Shown: positions 29,397 to 41,497 of the stretch, one piece after another
Layout of the letters: every line of letters starts with the position of its first letter
Position numbering within the stretch: the stretch's first letter is position 1
NCBI GenBank assembly: GCA_030247725.1
Contig: JAOTRT010000002.1
Span: 248,001-312,000 of the forward strand
Source: Candidatus Nitricoxidireducens bremensis
GTDB taxonomy: Bacteria > Pseudomonadota > Gammaproteobacteria > Burkholderiales > Rhodocyclaceae
Direction of reading: 5' to 3'
DNA length: 64,000 bases
Made by a program: the position numbers and the translations under genes
Notes under the pieces: generated by a model
Database searches by the model: none
What the model saw: only the letters and a program-made list of their open reading frames with translations
Told to the model about the DNA's origin: nothing

Positions 29397-29488
29397 GGGG
29401 CGTGCGAATTAGACCATAAAGCCGGCGCCGTGTGGCCCCGGCGCCACCCCGGGTGGCAGGTGCGCGCCGACCGGGCCCGGCAGGCGGT

Positions 29489-30577
29489 TCAGGTGTTCTG
29501 GATGACGATGTTGGGAAACTTGGACGACATGTCGCGAGCCCGCTCGGCGATCTTGACGCCGATGCGGCGGGCGATGCCGCGGTAGATCTCCGCCGGGCGG
29601 CCGTCCGGATCGGCGACGACGGTCGGCTTGCCGCCGTCCACCTGTTCGCGGATCTTGATGTCCAGGGGCAGGGCGCCCAGCAGTTCCACCTCGTAGTCCT
29701 TGGCCATCAGCTCGCCGCCGCCGGCGCCGAAGATGTGCTCCTCGTTGCCGCACTTGGAGCAGATATGGATGCTCATGTTCTCGACGATGCCGAGGATGGG
29801 AATGCCCACCTTCTCGAACATCTTGAGGCCCTTGCGGGCGTCCAGCAGGGCGATGTCCTGGGGCGTGGTGACGATCACGGCACCGGTGACCGGCACCTGC
29901 TGGGCCAGGGTCAGCTGGATGTCGCCGGTGCCCGGCGGCATGTCGACGATCAGGTAGTCCAGGTCGCGCCAGCGGGTGTCGCCAAGGAGCTGGGTCAGGG
30001 CCTGGGTGACCATGGGTCCGCGCCAGACCATGGGCTGCTCGGGATCGATGAGGAAGCCGATGGACATGGCCTGGATGCCGTAGGCCTCCATGGGCTCCAG
30101 GGACTTGCCGTCGGCGGAGTCGGGGCGGCCGTCGATGCCCAGCATCTGGGGCTGGGAGGGGCCGTAGATGTCGGCGTCGAGGATGCCGACGCTGGCGCCT
30201 TCCGCCGCCAGGGCGAGGGCCAGGTTGACCGCGGTGGTGGACTTGCCGACGCCGCCCTTGCCCGAGGCGACGGCGATGATGTTCTTGACGCCCGGGATCA
30301 GCTTGACGCCGCGCTGGGCCGTATGGGCGACGATCTTCTGATGGACGTTGGCCGAGATGTTGCCGGCGCCGGGCAGGGTCTTGAGCTTGTCGATGACGGC
30401 CTGGCGGATGGCGTCGATCTGGCTCTTGGCCGGATAGCCGAGTTCGATATCCACGGCGATGTCGGCACCGGTGACCTTGATGTTCTTCGCCGCCTTGCCG
30501 GACACGAGGTCCTTGCCGGTATTGGGATCGACGACTTCCTTGAGGGCCGTCTGGACTTGCAGTTCGGATAGGGACAT
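29489..30577 (-). CDS. apbC: Iron-sulfur cluster carrier Mrp/ApbC
   Basis: ApbC (Mrp) is a cytosolic P-loop ATPase that carries and delivers [4Fe-4S] clusters. The 362-residue protein has an N-terminal DUF59/MIP18 domain (about 1-85, [15 protein letters not shown]), the deviant Walker [10 protein letters not shown] (106-114), Walker B-like [13 protein letters not shown], and the cluster-binding pair C273-x-x-C276 in HICSKCG. A CATAAT (30624-30629, minus strand) about 46 bases upstream could be its -10, and GAGG lies before the ATG. In many betaproteobacteria this gene is beside metG and dcd, as here. Confidence 0.95.
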   Translation of the reverse strand: MSLSELQVQTALKEVVDPNTGKDLVSGKAAKNIKVTGADIAVDIELGYPAKSQIDAIRQAVIDKLKTLPGAGNISANVHQKIVAHTAQRGVKLIPGVKNIIAVASGKGGVGKSTTAVNLALALAAEGASVGILDADIYGPSQPQMLGIDGRPDSADGKSLEPMEAYGIQAMSIGFLIDPEQPMVWRGPMVTQALTQLLGDTRWRDLDYLIVDMPPGTGDIQLTLAQQVPVTGAVIVTTPQDIALLDARKGLKMFEKVGIPILGIVENMSIHICSKCGNEEHIFGAGGGELMAKDYEVELLGALPLDIKIREQVDGGKPTVVADPDGRPAEIYRGIARRIGVKIAERARDMSSKFPNIVIQNT

Positions 30578-31098
30578 GGTGATGAGCCTCGAAATCTGGG
30601 TAGGTTGGGAGCCGGGGGCGCCGATTATGCCCCGCGAAGGGGTCGGCAGGGTTGTTACCCGACTATTTTTATCGGGATTCTAAATAAGATTTCCCTGATT
30701 TTCCAGCGTTGCGGCCGATCCCGTCAAAGATCGGATCAAGGAACTCCATCCGTCGCCGGACTTGACGGAGGCCATTCCAAGGGAATACTGTTCTACCTGA
30801 ACGTTTTTCACAAAACCTCACCTTCCCCTCACCTGCCAGACGGGAACGGTCATCCGGTTCCGGCGTGCCAGACTCCCGCGCCGCAACAACCAAACGGATG
30901 AGGGAGCCGGGCGACGCCCTTAGAGGTCGCCGCGCTGCTCCCGCCGGCTTTCGCACCGCCGGAAAGAGGTTTCCATCCCTCGCCCCAGGACCCGACAGAA
31001 CCGCTGTAACTCGCAGGGGGCGACCATCCGAAAGCATGGCCTCCCATTCCCCAGACCCCAGGCCGGGGGAAAGCGAGCTTGTTGCTGGAGGAGTGCCC
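30578..31098 (+). other. Long divergent spacer with structured leader
   Basis: This 521-base spacer has no credible gene. A plus-strand promoter candidate is TTGACG (30762-30767) with AATACT (30784-30789) at a 16-base spacing, which would give a leader of about 300 bases. In that leader, GGGAGC (30902-30907) pairs with GCTCCC (30937-30942) outside an inner stem GGCGAC / GTCGCC (30910-30931), and GGAAAGAGGTTTCC (30961-30974) forms another hairpin. No match to the c-di-GMP, cobalamin, TPP or glycine riboswitch consensus was recognised. GGAGGAG lies before the next ATG. Confidence 0.4.
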
Positions 31099-32205
31099 AT
31101 GAGAAAGCTGAGCTTTTCCGATATCCGCCTGAACCGTCCCCTGCCGTGGGACGTCTTCGACGATTGCGGAACCCTGTTGCTGCGCAAGGGCTATGTCATC
31201 GAGACGGACACCCAGGTGCGCGGCCTCGTGGCGCGGGGCCTCTACATCGTCGCCGAATCGGCGGCGCCGGTGGCGCCGGCGCCCGAGCCCGAGGTCAAGT
31301 TCGATCCCTTCTGGCTCTGGGACGACATCCATTCCAAGCTGGTGCGTGTCCTGCGCGACGTGGAGACCGAGGACTACGTCTTCGACAAGGTCACCGGCAT
31401 CGCCCTGCTGGTCAATGTCCTGACCGACAAGGACCCCGATGCCGCCCTCGGCGCCATCCTCCTCAAGGACTGCCTGCGCTACGCCTACACCCATGCACTG
31501 CACGTGGCGGTGATGTCGGCCATCATTTCCAAGAAGCTGGGCTGGAGCGACGACGACCGCCGGGACCTTGTCTGCGCGGCCCTCAGCATGAACATCGCCA
31601 TGGTCGCCCTGCAGACCCAGCTGCTCCAGCAGCGTACCCCCCTCACCCCCGAGCAGCGCGAGGCCATCGACCGCCACTCGACCGAGGGCCGGGAACTCCT
31701 GCTGCGCAAGGGCGTGCGTAACCAGCGCTGGCTGAAGACGGTGGAACTCCACCACCAGCGCCTGGAGGTGCCGAACGAGGCCGTGACGCGCCCGGACGGC
31801 GTCGCCATGTCCCAGCTGGTGCGCATCCTGGACATCTTCTGCGCCAAGATCAGTCCCCGCGCCTATCGCCAGGCCATGCTGCCGCCGGTGGCGGCCCGGG
31901 AAATCTTCGTCGCCGAACGGGACTACAAGAATCCCTTCCTCGGGGTCCTCATCAAGGAAGTGGGCATCTACATGCCGGGCACCTTCATCAAGCTGGAAAA
32001 CGGCGAGATCGCCCTCGTGGTCCGCCGCGGCCCCAATGTGGACACCCCCAGGGCCGTCGCCCTCTCCCGCAGCGACGGCACGCCCTACATGGACACCATC
32101 CGGCGCGACACCACCAAGCCGGAATATGCGGTCAAGGGCGCCATCCCGAAGGAGAAGGTCCTGCATCGCGTCAATCTGGCCCGTTTCTGGGGCTACGTCC
32201 ACTGA
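31099..32205 (+). CDS. Degenerate HD-GYP domain protein
   Basis: A 368-residue cytosolic protein with the layout of an HD-GYP phosphodiesterase but without its active site. After an N-terminal segment resembling DUF3391-type starts (about 1-50), the HD-domain helices align (YAYTHALHVAVMSAIISKKLG), yet the HD dyad is replaced by M164-N165 in CAALSMNIAMVAL. The HHxxxxGxGYP motif is reduced to LHHQRLEVPNEAV. EAIDRHSTEGRELLLRKG still resembles the family. It is therefore probably a non-catalytic binding or regulatory protein. GGAGGAG fixes the ATG at 31099; the frame is open upstream, but that region is non-coding in character. Confidence 0.82.
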   Translation: MRKLSFSDIRLNRPLPWDVFDDCGTLLLRKGYVIETDTQVRGLVARGLYIVAESAAPVAPAPEPEVKFDPFWLWDDIHSKLVRVLRDVETEDYVFDKVTGIALLVNVLTDKDPDAALGAILLKDCLRYAYTHALHVAVMSAIISKKLGWSDDDRRDLVCAALSMNIAMVALQTQLLQQRTPLTPEQREAIDRHSTEGRELLLRKGVRNQRWLKTVELHHQRLEVPNEAVTRPDGVAMSQLVRILDIFCAKISPRAYRQAMLPPVAAREIFVAERDYKNPFLGVLIKEVGIYMPGTFIKLENGEIALVVRRGPNVDTPRAVALSRSDGTPYMDTIRRDTTKPEYAVKGAIPKEKVLHRVNLARFWGYVH

Positions 32206-32359
32206 TCTCCTGAAATCGGCTCCAAGCCGCCGGCGCGGCCCTCCGGACGCGCCGTCCTTACCCGCCCGACGCCTCCCGCCCTTGCCCTAAGCGCCCCGGA
32301 AATGGGATCATTCCGGGTCTGGCGCGTCACGCCTCCGGAAAAGAAAGCCCCCGATCCCC

Positions 32360-34450
32360 ATGAGCCGCAGAATCCTCGTCACCTCCGCCCTTCCCTACGC
32401 CAACGGCGCCATCCACCTGGGCCACCTGGTGGAATACATCCAGACCGATATCTGGGTGCGCTTCCAGAAAATGCGCGGCCACCAGTGCTGGTACGTCTGC
32501 GCCGACGACACCCACGGCACACCCATCATGCTGCGGGCCGAGAAGGAGGGCATCAAGCCCGAGGACCTCATCGCCCGCGTGCACACGGAGCACTCCCGCG
32601 ACTTCGCCGGCTTCCACGTCGCCTTCGACAACTACCATTCGACCCATTCCGACGAGACGCGCCACTACGCCGAGGACATCTACGGCAAGCTCAAGGCCGC
32701 CGGTCTCATCGAGGTGCGCGCCATCGAGCAGCACTACGATCCCGTCAAGCAGATGTTCCTGCCGGACCGCTTCATCAAGGGCGAATGCCCGAAGTGCGGC
32801 GCCGCCGACCAGTACGGCGACTCCTGCGAGGCCTGCGGCGCCGCCTACGCGCCCACCGAACTGAAGAACCCGCGCTCCGCAGTCTCCGGCGCGGTACCCG
32901 AGCTGCGTTCCTCCGACCACTACTTCTTCAAGCTTTCCGACCCGCGCTGCCAGGAGTTCCTGCGCCGCGCCACGCGCGAAGTCTGCAAGGCCCAGCCCGA
33001 GGCGGTGAACAAGCTCCAGGAATGGCTGGGCGCGCCGGGCGAGAACAAGCTCACCGACTGGGACATCTCCCGCGACGCCCCCTACTTCGGCTTCGAAATC
33101 CCCGGCGCGCCGGGCAAGTACTTCTACGTCTGGCTCGACGCCCCCATCGGCTACATGGGCTCGTTCCGCAATCTCTGCGCGAAGAAGGGCATCGACTTCG
33201 ACGACTTCTGGGGCAAGGACTCCACGGCCGAGCTCTACCATTTCGTCGGCAAGGACATCCTCTATTTCCACGCCCTGTTCTGGCCCGCCGAGCTCGAACA
33301 CGCCGGCTACCGCATCCCCAGCGGCGTCTTCGCCCACGGCTTCCTGACGGTGGACGGCGCCAAGATGAGCAAGTCCCGCGGCACCTTCATCACCGCCGAG
33401 TCCTACCTCAAGGAAGGCCTCAACCCCGAGTGGCTGCGCTACTACTTCGCCGCCAAACTCAACGGCACCATGGAGGACATCGACCTCAACCTGGAGGACT
33501 TCGTCGCCCGGGTGAATTCCGATCTCGTCGGCAAGTACATCAATATCGCCAGCCGCTGCGCCGGCTTCATCAGCAAGCGCTTCGACGGCAAGCTGGCCGC
33601 CGTCGGCAGCAACAGCATCATCGAGGAAATGGCCGCCGCCGCCGAACCCGTCGCCCAATGCTTCGAGGCGCGCGACTTCGCCCGCGCCGTGCGGGAAATC
33701 ATGGCCCTGGCCGACAAGGCCAACGCCTACATCGCCACCGCCAAACCCTGGGAGATCGCCAAGCAGGAAGGTCAGGACGCCGCGCTGCACCAGGTCTGCA
33801 GCGAAGGCCTGGCCATGTTCCGCCTGCTCACCATCTACCTCGCCCCGGTTCTGCCGCAACTGGCGCAAAGCGCGGCCCGTTTCCTCGGCGTCGAACGTTT
33901 CACCTGGGCCGATGCGGCACAGCCGCTGCCGGCCGGCCATCGCATCAGCGATTACGAGCACCTGATGCAGCGCGTCGACACCAAGCAGATCGACGCCCTC
34001 GTCGCCGCCAACCGGGAGTCCCTTGCCCCGGCCGCCGACGCCCATTCCCAGCAGCGCCATGCCCAGCACCAGCAGCAGGCGGAAGACAAGGTCCAGGCCA
34101 AGTCGGCCTGGGAACCCTTCATTTCCATCGACGACTTCTCGAAGGTCGACCTGCGCATCGCCCGCATCGCCAATGCCGAACACGTGGAAGGCGCCGAGAA
34201 GCTGCTCAAGCTGACCCTCGACCTGGGCACGGAAACGCGCACGGTCTTCGCCGGCATCAAGTCCGCCTACGACCCGGCAACGCTGGTGGGCCGACTGACG
34301 GTCATGGTCGCCAACCTGGCGCCGCGCAAGATGAAGTTCGGCCTGTCGGAGGGCATGGTGCTGGCCGCCTCGGACCCGGACGGCAAGAGCACCGGCCTCT
34401 TCCTGCTCTCGCCCGACAGCGGTGCCCAGCCGGGCATGCGCGTGAAATGA
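32360..34450 (+). CDS. metG: Methionyl-tRNA synthetase
   Basis: MetG charges tRNA-Met. The 696-residue class I synthetase has the nucleotide motif HLGH in [12 protein letters not shown], a zinc knuckle with two CxxC pairs ([18 protein letters not shown]), [10 protein letters not shown], and the KMSKS loop in [12 protein letters not shown] Gln/Ala/His-rich linker near residue 570 leads to a C-terminal EMAP-II-like tRNA-binding dimerisation domain ([19 protein letters not shown]). It is divergent in operon terms from apbC, which often precedes it in relatives. The 154-base upstream gap holds no feature I can name. Confidence 0.97.
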   Translation: MSRRILVTSALPYANGAIHLGHLVEYIQTDIWVRFQKMRGHQCWYVCADDTHGTPIMLRAEKEGIKPEDLIARVHTEHSRDFAGFHVAFDNYHSTHSDETRHYAEDIYGKLKAAGLIEVRAIEQHYDPVKQMFLPDRFIKGECPKCGAADQYGDSCEACGAAYAPTELKNPRSAVSGAVPELRSSDHYFFKLSDPRCQEFLRRATREVCKAQPEAVNKLQEWLGAPGENKLTDWDISRDAPYFGFEIPGAPGKYFYVWLDAPIGYMGSFRNLCAKKGIDFDDFWGKDSTAELYHFVGKDILYFHALFWPAELEHAGYRIPSGVFAHGFLTVDGAKMSKSRGTFITAESYLKEGLNPEWLRYYFAAKLNGTMEDIDLNLEDFVARVNSDLVGKYINIASRCAGFISKRFDGKLAAVGSNSIIEEMAAAAEPVAQCFEARDFARAVREIMALADKANAYIATAKPWEIAKQEGQDAALHQVCSEGLAMFRLLTIYLAPVLPQLAQSAARFLGVERFTWADAAQPLPAGHRISDYEHLMQRVDTKQIDALVAANRESLAPAADAHSQQRHAQHQQQAEDKVQAKSAWEPFISIDDFSKVDLRIARIANAEHVEGAEKLLKLTLDLGTETRTVFAGIKSAYDPATLVGRLTVMVANLAPRKMKFGLSEGMVLAASDPDGKSTGLFLLSPDSGAQPGMRVK

Positions 34451-34465
34451 CGACCATCCCCCCGG

Positions 34466-34508
34466 CCCCCTTCCAGGGAAGGGGGTGCCCGCAAGCGCGC
34501 TACGCGCG
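34466..34508. repeat. Short double-hairpin repeat, copy 1
   Basis: CCCCCTTCC / GGAAGGGGG forms a nine-base stem with a two-base loop (34466-34485), followed by a second small palindrome, GCGCGCTACGCGCG (34495-34508). The same arrangement, with altered second-palindrome bases, occurs at 62292-62335. It lies just after metG and may stabilise or end the transcript. Confidence 0.55.
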
Positions 34509-34610
34509 AAATTCCGAGGGCACCTTGGTCATCCCCTTGGCGCGGGCCTCCGCTCCGCGGATGCAAGCCAGTGCCTCGCCTTGGGGCGGCCCGGCAGCGA
34601 GGCGGTACTG

Positions 34611-34883
34611 ATGGAAGTGCGCCGCCTGCTCATCACCGGCTACGTCCAGGGCGTCGGCTACCGCTACGGCATGGTCCTGGCCGCCCGCAGCATCGGCGTC
34701 ACCGGCTGGGTGCGCAACCGCCGCGACGGCAGCGTCGAGGCCATGGTCGCCGGCGACGCCGAGCAGGTGGCCCGCATCCTCGACTGGGCCCGCCGCGGCC
34801 CGGCCGGCGCCGAAGTGGCGCACGTGGCGGTGGAGATCGGCAGCGGCAGCTACACCGACTTCGAACAGAAACCCACGGCATGA
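34611..34883 (+). CDS. acyP: Acylphosphatase
   Basis: A small enzyme that hydrolyses acyl phosphates such as acetyl phosphate or carbamoyl phosphate. The 90-residue protein has the phosphate loop GYVQGVGYRYG with catalytic R18, and GWVRNRRDGSVEA with catalytic N36, spaced 18 residues apart as in the bovine enzyme (R23/N41). The frame is open upstream, but that part crosses a repeat, so the start is placed at MEVRRLL. No strong Shine-Dalgarno is evident. It lies between metG and an HDOD gene. Confidence 0.93.
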   Translation: MEVRRLLITGYVQGVGYRYGMVLAARSIGVTGWVRNRRDGSVEAMVAGDAEQVARILDWARRGPAGAEVAHVAVEIGSGSYTDFEQKPTA

Positions 34884-34976
34884 CGGGCCCCGCCGGCCGG
34901 TCCCGACGAAGCGGCCGGTTCACGGTAATCTTGCACCTCCCGCGCGCGTTGCCCGAGCCCACCGGCAACCCGTCGC

Positions 34977-35861
34977 ATGCCCCCGAAGAAAGGCAAGCTG
35001 GACATGGAAACCGGCGCGAACGAACTGGTTAAGGACATCAGCGGTCTGGTGACGCTGCCCGACGTCTACCTGCGCATCAGCCGGCTGCTGGACGACGCCA
35101 ACAGTTCCTCGGCCGACATCGTCAAGGCCGTCGCCCAGGACCCGGCCTTCTCGCTGCGCCTGCTCCAGGTCGCCAACAGCGCCCTCTACCGCTTTCCCTC
35201 TGCCGTCGATACCGTCGCCAAGGCGGTATCCATCATCGGCACCGCCCAGATCCGCAACCTGGCCCTGTCCATGTCGGTGGCGAAATGCTTCGCCGGCCTG
35301 CCCAACGACCTGGTGACGATGGACAACTTCTGGCGGCACAGCCTCTACTGCGCCCTCATTGCCCGCCACCTGGGCAAGGCCGCCCGGCGCTGCGACCCGG
35401 ACACCCTGTTCACCGCCGGCCTGCTCCACGACATCGGCGAACTGGTGATCTTCAACCGCTGCCCGCAGCAAGCGCAGGAGGCCCTGCTGGCCGTCCTCGA
35501 CGACGAGGAGGAGGTGCCGGTCTACGCCGCCGAGCGCGCCGCCCTCGGCTTCGACCACGCCGCCGTCGGCGGCGCCCTGGCGCGCCAGTGGCACCTGCCG
35601 CCGGTGCTCGAAGAATGCATCGCCCACCATCACGACATCGGCGCCGCCGACCGCCATCCGCGCGAAGCCGCCATCGTCCATATCGCCAACAGCCTGGCGC
35701 AGCTGGCCGAGGTGGACAGCCTCGCCCTCGACGACGCCCCACCCATCGATCCCCGTGCCTGGGAAACCGCCGGACTCGACGCCGACGCCATCGAACCCGC
35801 CGTGCGCGCCGCCCAGCAGGAAATCCAGGAAATCGAAAAACTCTTCACCGGCAAGCAGTAA
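34977..35861 (+). CDS. HDOD domain protein
   Basis: A 294-residue cytosolic protein with an HDOD domain (about 20-215), a relative of HD phosphohydrolases that is usually non-catalytic and acts in signalling. It shows LPDVYLRISRLLDD, DPAFSLRLLQVANSALY, AVSIIGTAQIRNLALS and a retained LLHDIGELVIF, and ends with acidic helices. The start could be MPPKKGK at 34977 or METGANE at 35004; neither has a strong ribosome site. It is followed after 14 bases by cheD, suggesting cotranscription and a role in chemotaxis or c-di-GMP control. Confidence 0.87.
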   Translation: MPPKKGKLDMETGANELVKDISGLVTLPDVYLRISRLLDDANSSSADIVKAVAQDPAFSLRLLQVANSALYRFPSAVDTVAKAVSIIGTAQIRNLALSMSVAKCFAGLPNDLVTMDNFWRHSLYCALIARHLGKAARRCDPDTLFTAGLLHDIGELVIFNRCPQQAQEALLAVLDDEEEVPVYAAERAALGFDHAAVGGALARQWHLPPVLEECIAHHHDIGAADRHPREAAIVHIANSLAQLAEVDSLALDDAPPIDPRAWETAGLDADAIEPAVRAAQQEIQEIEKLFTGKQ

Positions 35862-35875
35862 GCAGACCCGTGGCC

Positions 35876-36529
35876 ATGACCCAGCCCATCCCCTCCTCCG
35901 CCCCCCGCGGCGCACCGCCCCCCGTGCTGGCGGGCTTCGAGCACGTCAAGCGCGGCTGGCACGCCAAGCACGGCGCCTACGCCGCCCGCATCCTGCCCGG
36001 CGAGTATTACGTCACCCGCAGCGACGAGGGCATCTACACCACGCTCGGCTCCTGCATCTCGGCCTGCATCCGCGACCGCGTCAGCGGCATCGGCGGCATG
36101 AACCACTTCATGCTGCCGGCCACCGACAAGGCGGCGGGCAAGCTCACCGCCTCCGGCCTCGACGCCGCGGCGCGCTACGGCAACTTCGCCATGGAGCACC
36201 TCATCAACGACATCCTGCGCAACGGCGGCAGCCGCGCCAACCTGGAGGTGAAGATCTTCGGCGGCGGACGCATCCTCGCCAAGATGACCGACGTCGGCCT
36301 GCGCAACATCGAGTTCGCGCGCGACTACATCGCCACCGAGGGCCTGACGCTGCTCGCCGAGGACGTCGGCGACATCTACCCGCGCATGGTCCTGTACTTC
36401 CCGGCCAGCGGGCGCGCCCGCGTCAAGCGCCTGCGCTCGCTCCACAACAACGTCATCGCCGCCCAGGAAATGAACTACGTGGACAGCATCGCCGCCAAGC
36501 CCGTCGGCGGCGACATCGAGCTGTTCTAG
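35876..36529 (+). CDS. cheD: Chemoreceptor glutamine deamidase CheD
   Basis: CheD deamidates specific Gln residues of methyl-accepting chemotaxis proteins and, in some bacteria, works with CheC. The 217-residue protein has the catalytic cysteine C60 in TTLGSCIS and the partner H77 in GGMNHFMLP, 17 residues apart as in the Thermotoga enzyme (C27/H44), and KIFGGGRIL further on. A proline-rich N-terminal extension of about 20 residues is present. The ATG at 35876 follows a GTG at 35870 in the same frame, so the exact start is uncertain. No cheA, cheY or receptor gene is in the window. Confidence 0.92.
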   Translation: MTQPIPSSAPRGAPPPVLAGFEHVKRGWHAKHGAYAARILPGEYYVTRSDEGIYTTLGSCISACIRDRVSGIGGMNHFMLPATDKAAGKLTASGLDAAARYGNFAMEHLINDILRNGGSRANLEVKIFGGGRILAKMTDVGLRNIEFARDYIATEGLTLLAEDVGDIYPRMVLYFPASGRARVKRLRSLHNNVIAAQEMNYVDSIAAKPVGGDIELF

Positions 36530-36553
36530 CCGCCGCGGCCGGCCGCGCCGGCC

Positions 36554-36617
36554 ATTGGCTGCGGCTATCGCGCCTATAGCGAAATACAATTGCCGGCGCC
36601 GCGGGAATAGCCATAAC
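36554..36617 (+). promoter_or_regulatory. OxyR-like operator and promoter of the peroxiredoxin gene
   Basis: Four tetranucleotides with seven-base spacings form a perfect dyad: ATTG (36554-36557), CTAT (36565-36568), ATAG (36576-36579), CAAT (36587-36590). This fits the OxyR pattern ATAG-N7-CTAT-N7-ATAG-N7-CTAT, with the outer boxes changed symmetrically. Directly abutting is a -35-like TTGCCG (36590-36595) and, after 16 bases, a -10-like CATAAC (36612-36617), the geometry expected for OxyR activation. Confidence 0.6.
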
Positions 36618-36689
36618 GGCAAGTAGAATTTGCCGTCCTCCGCGCCCGGCGCGGGCCGCAGATTCCAAACCGATCAACAGGAGAAACCC

Positions 36690-37289
36690 ATGGCCGTTCT
36701 CGTCGGCAAAGCCGCCCCCGACTTCACCGCTCCCGCCGTCTTCGGCAACAACGAGATCAAGGACTTCAAGCTGTCCGAGCAGATCAAGGGCAAGTACGCC
36801 GTCCTGTTCTTCTACCCCCTGGACTTCACCTTCGTCTGCCCGTCCGAGCTGATCGCCTTCGACCACCGCCTCGCCGAGTTCCAGAAGCGCGGCGTCGAGG
36901 TCATCGGCTGCTCCATCGACTCCCACTTCAGCCACCTGGCCTGGAAGAACACGCCGGTGAACAACGGCGGCATCGGCCAGGTCAAGTACCCCCTGGTGGC
37001 CGACATCAACCACGCCATCTGCAAGGCCTACGACGTGGAAGCCGCCGGCGGCGTCGCCTTCCGCGGCTCCTTCCTCATCGACAAGGCCGGCGTCGTGCGC
37101 CACCAGGTCGTCAACGACCTGCCCCTGGGCCGCAACATCGACGAGATGCTGCGCATGGTGGACGCCCTGCAATTCACCGAAGAGCACGGCGAGGTTTGCC
37201 CCGCCGGCTGGCAGAAGGGCAAGGCGGGCATGCAGGCCAGCCCGGACGGCGTCGCCAAGTACCTCGCCGACCACGCCAAGGAACTCTAA
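36690..37289 (+). CDS. 2-Cys peroxiredoxin (AhpC/Prx1 family)
   Basis: A thiol peroxidase that reduces hydrogen peroxide and organic peroxides in the cytosol. The 199-residue protein has the peroxidatic C50 in DFTFVCPSE, GCSIDSHFSHLAW, and the resolving C170 in HGEVCPAGW followed by a C-terminal tail, so it is a typical 2-Cys enzyme nearer to eukaryotic-type Prx1 than to E. coli AhpC. CAGGAG lies before the ATG. An OxyR-like dyad lies upstream and a strong terminator downstream, so it is a monocistronic stress gene. No ahpF or trxB is adjacent. Confidence 0.94.
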   Translation: MAVLVGKAAPDFTAPAVFGNNEIKDFKLSEQIKGKYAVLFFYPLDFTFVCPSELIAFDHRLAEFQKRGVEVIGCSIDSHFSHLAWKNTPVNNGGIGQVKYPLVADINHAICKAYDVEAAGGVAFRGSFLIDKAGVVRHQVVNDLPLGRNIDEMLRMVDALQFTEEHGEVCPAGWQKGKAGMQASPDGVAKYLADHAKEL

Positions 37290-37318
37290 TAAGAAGCCGC
37301 ACCCCCGACCCCACGGGA

Positions 37319-37349
37319 AGAAAACGCCGCCCTCGGGCGGCGTTTTTTT
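37319..37349. terminator. Intrinsic terminator after the peroxiredoxin gene
   Basis: An eight-base stem, CGCCGCCC / GGGCGGCG, with a two-base loop is followed by seven T (37343-37349) and preceded by an A run. It ends the peroxiredoxin message and can also serve the convergent cupin/dnaE side weakly. Confidence 0.9.
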
Positions 37350-37384
37350 GTCCACCTGCCCGGCGCCGCCGGTCCCCGCCCGTC

Positions 37385-37860
37385 CTACGCGGCGGCGGCG
37401 AAAAGCCGGCACAGGCCGGCGTAGTAGGCGGCGGCCCCGGCATCCGCCTCGGCCGGCGCCCAGGGCGCCTTCTCGGCGTCGGTCAGGGGCAGGTAGGGGC
37501 CGGCCTTCGCCTCCAGGAACACCGTGCCGGGCTCCAGGCCCAGCACCGAATGCCAGGTGCCCGCCGGGATGTCCACGCCGAGGGCCGCCTCGCCGGGCCC
37601 GAGGACTAGTGATTGCAGGACGGCGCCGCCATCGTCGAACACCACGAAGCCCAGCCGTCCGCGTAGCACCACCATGGTTTCGTCCTTGTCGGCGGCCAGG
37701 TGCCGGTGGGGCGCCACGTAGGAACCGGGCTCGACGGCATTGAGCAGGCGGTGGCCCGGATGTTCGTTCGTCCCATGGAAATTGCGGTTCTTGCGCAGGC
37801 GCGGGCTCGCGGCGGCCTCGGCGGAGACTTCGTCGAGCAGGGCCCGGTCGATGAAACGGA

Positions 37861-37864
<4 letters not shown>
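37385..37864 (-). CDS. WbuC-type cupin metalloprotein
   Basis: A 159-residue single-domain cupin of the WbuC family, found near surface polysaccharide genes in enterobacteria but of unknown reaction. The metal-binding motifs are YVAPHRHLAADKDETMVVLRG (split here as PHRH and the following E) and GTWHSVLGLEPG. Its ATG overlaps the dnaE stop by four bases (ATGA), so it is translated from the dnaE message. The link with dnaE is positional only. The C-terminal part (AEADAGAAAYYAGLCRLFA) is helical. Confidence 0.85.
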
Positions 37865-41313
<3,449 letters not shown>

Positions 41314-41322
41314 AGGGGCGCA

Positions 41323-41328
41323 ATTTTA
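41323..41328 (-). promoter_or_regulatory. -10-like hexamer of dnaE
   Basis: On the minus strand TAAAAT (five of six consensus bases) ends nine bases before the dnaE ATG. The sequence between is GC-rich without a Shine-Dalgarno, consistent with a very short leader or none. Confidence 0.4.
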
Positions 41329-41433
41329 CTCCCCGGCGACGCCGCCATGAGGGCCGCCGTCGCCATGCTTGCGGCATCCCCATGGCGCGGGGTAAGCTGC
41401 GCCACCCGCCCCGCCTGCCACCCGGATTCCGCC

Positions 41434-41490
41434 ATGACCGACCAGGAACTGCCCGTCCCCTTCCCCGTACCGGACGGCACCTGCCGCTGA
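41434..41490 (+). CDS. Possible 18-residue upstream frame
   Basis: A short frame (MTDQELPVPFPVPDGTCR) ends seven bases before the ATG at 41498. Both start codons are preceded by a near-identical TTCCGCC/ATCCGCC and neither has a Shine-Dalgarno. It may be a leader peptide or chance; translation is unproven. Confidence 0.2.
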   Translation: MTDQELPVPFPVPDGTCR

Positions 41491-41497
41491 ATCCGCC

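Noticed and set aside
30796..31098. c-di-GMP (GEMM) riboswitch before the degenerate HD-GYP gene
   Set aside because: The conserved CACAGGGCAAACC and GGGACGCAAAGCC-like segments are not present.
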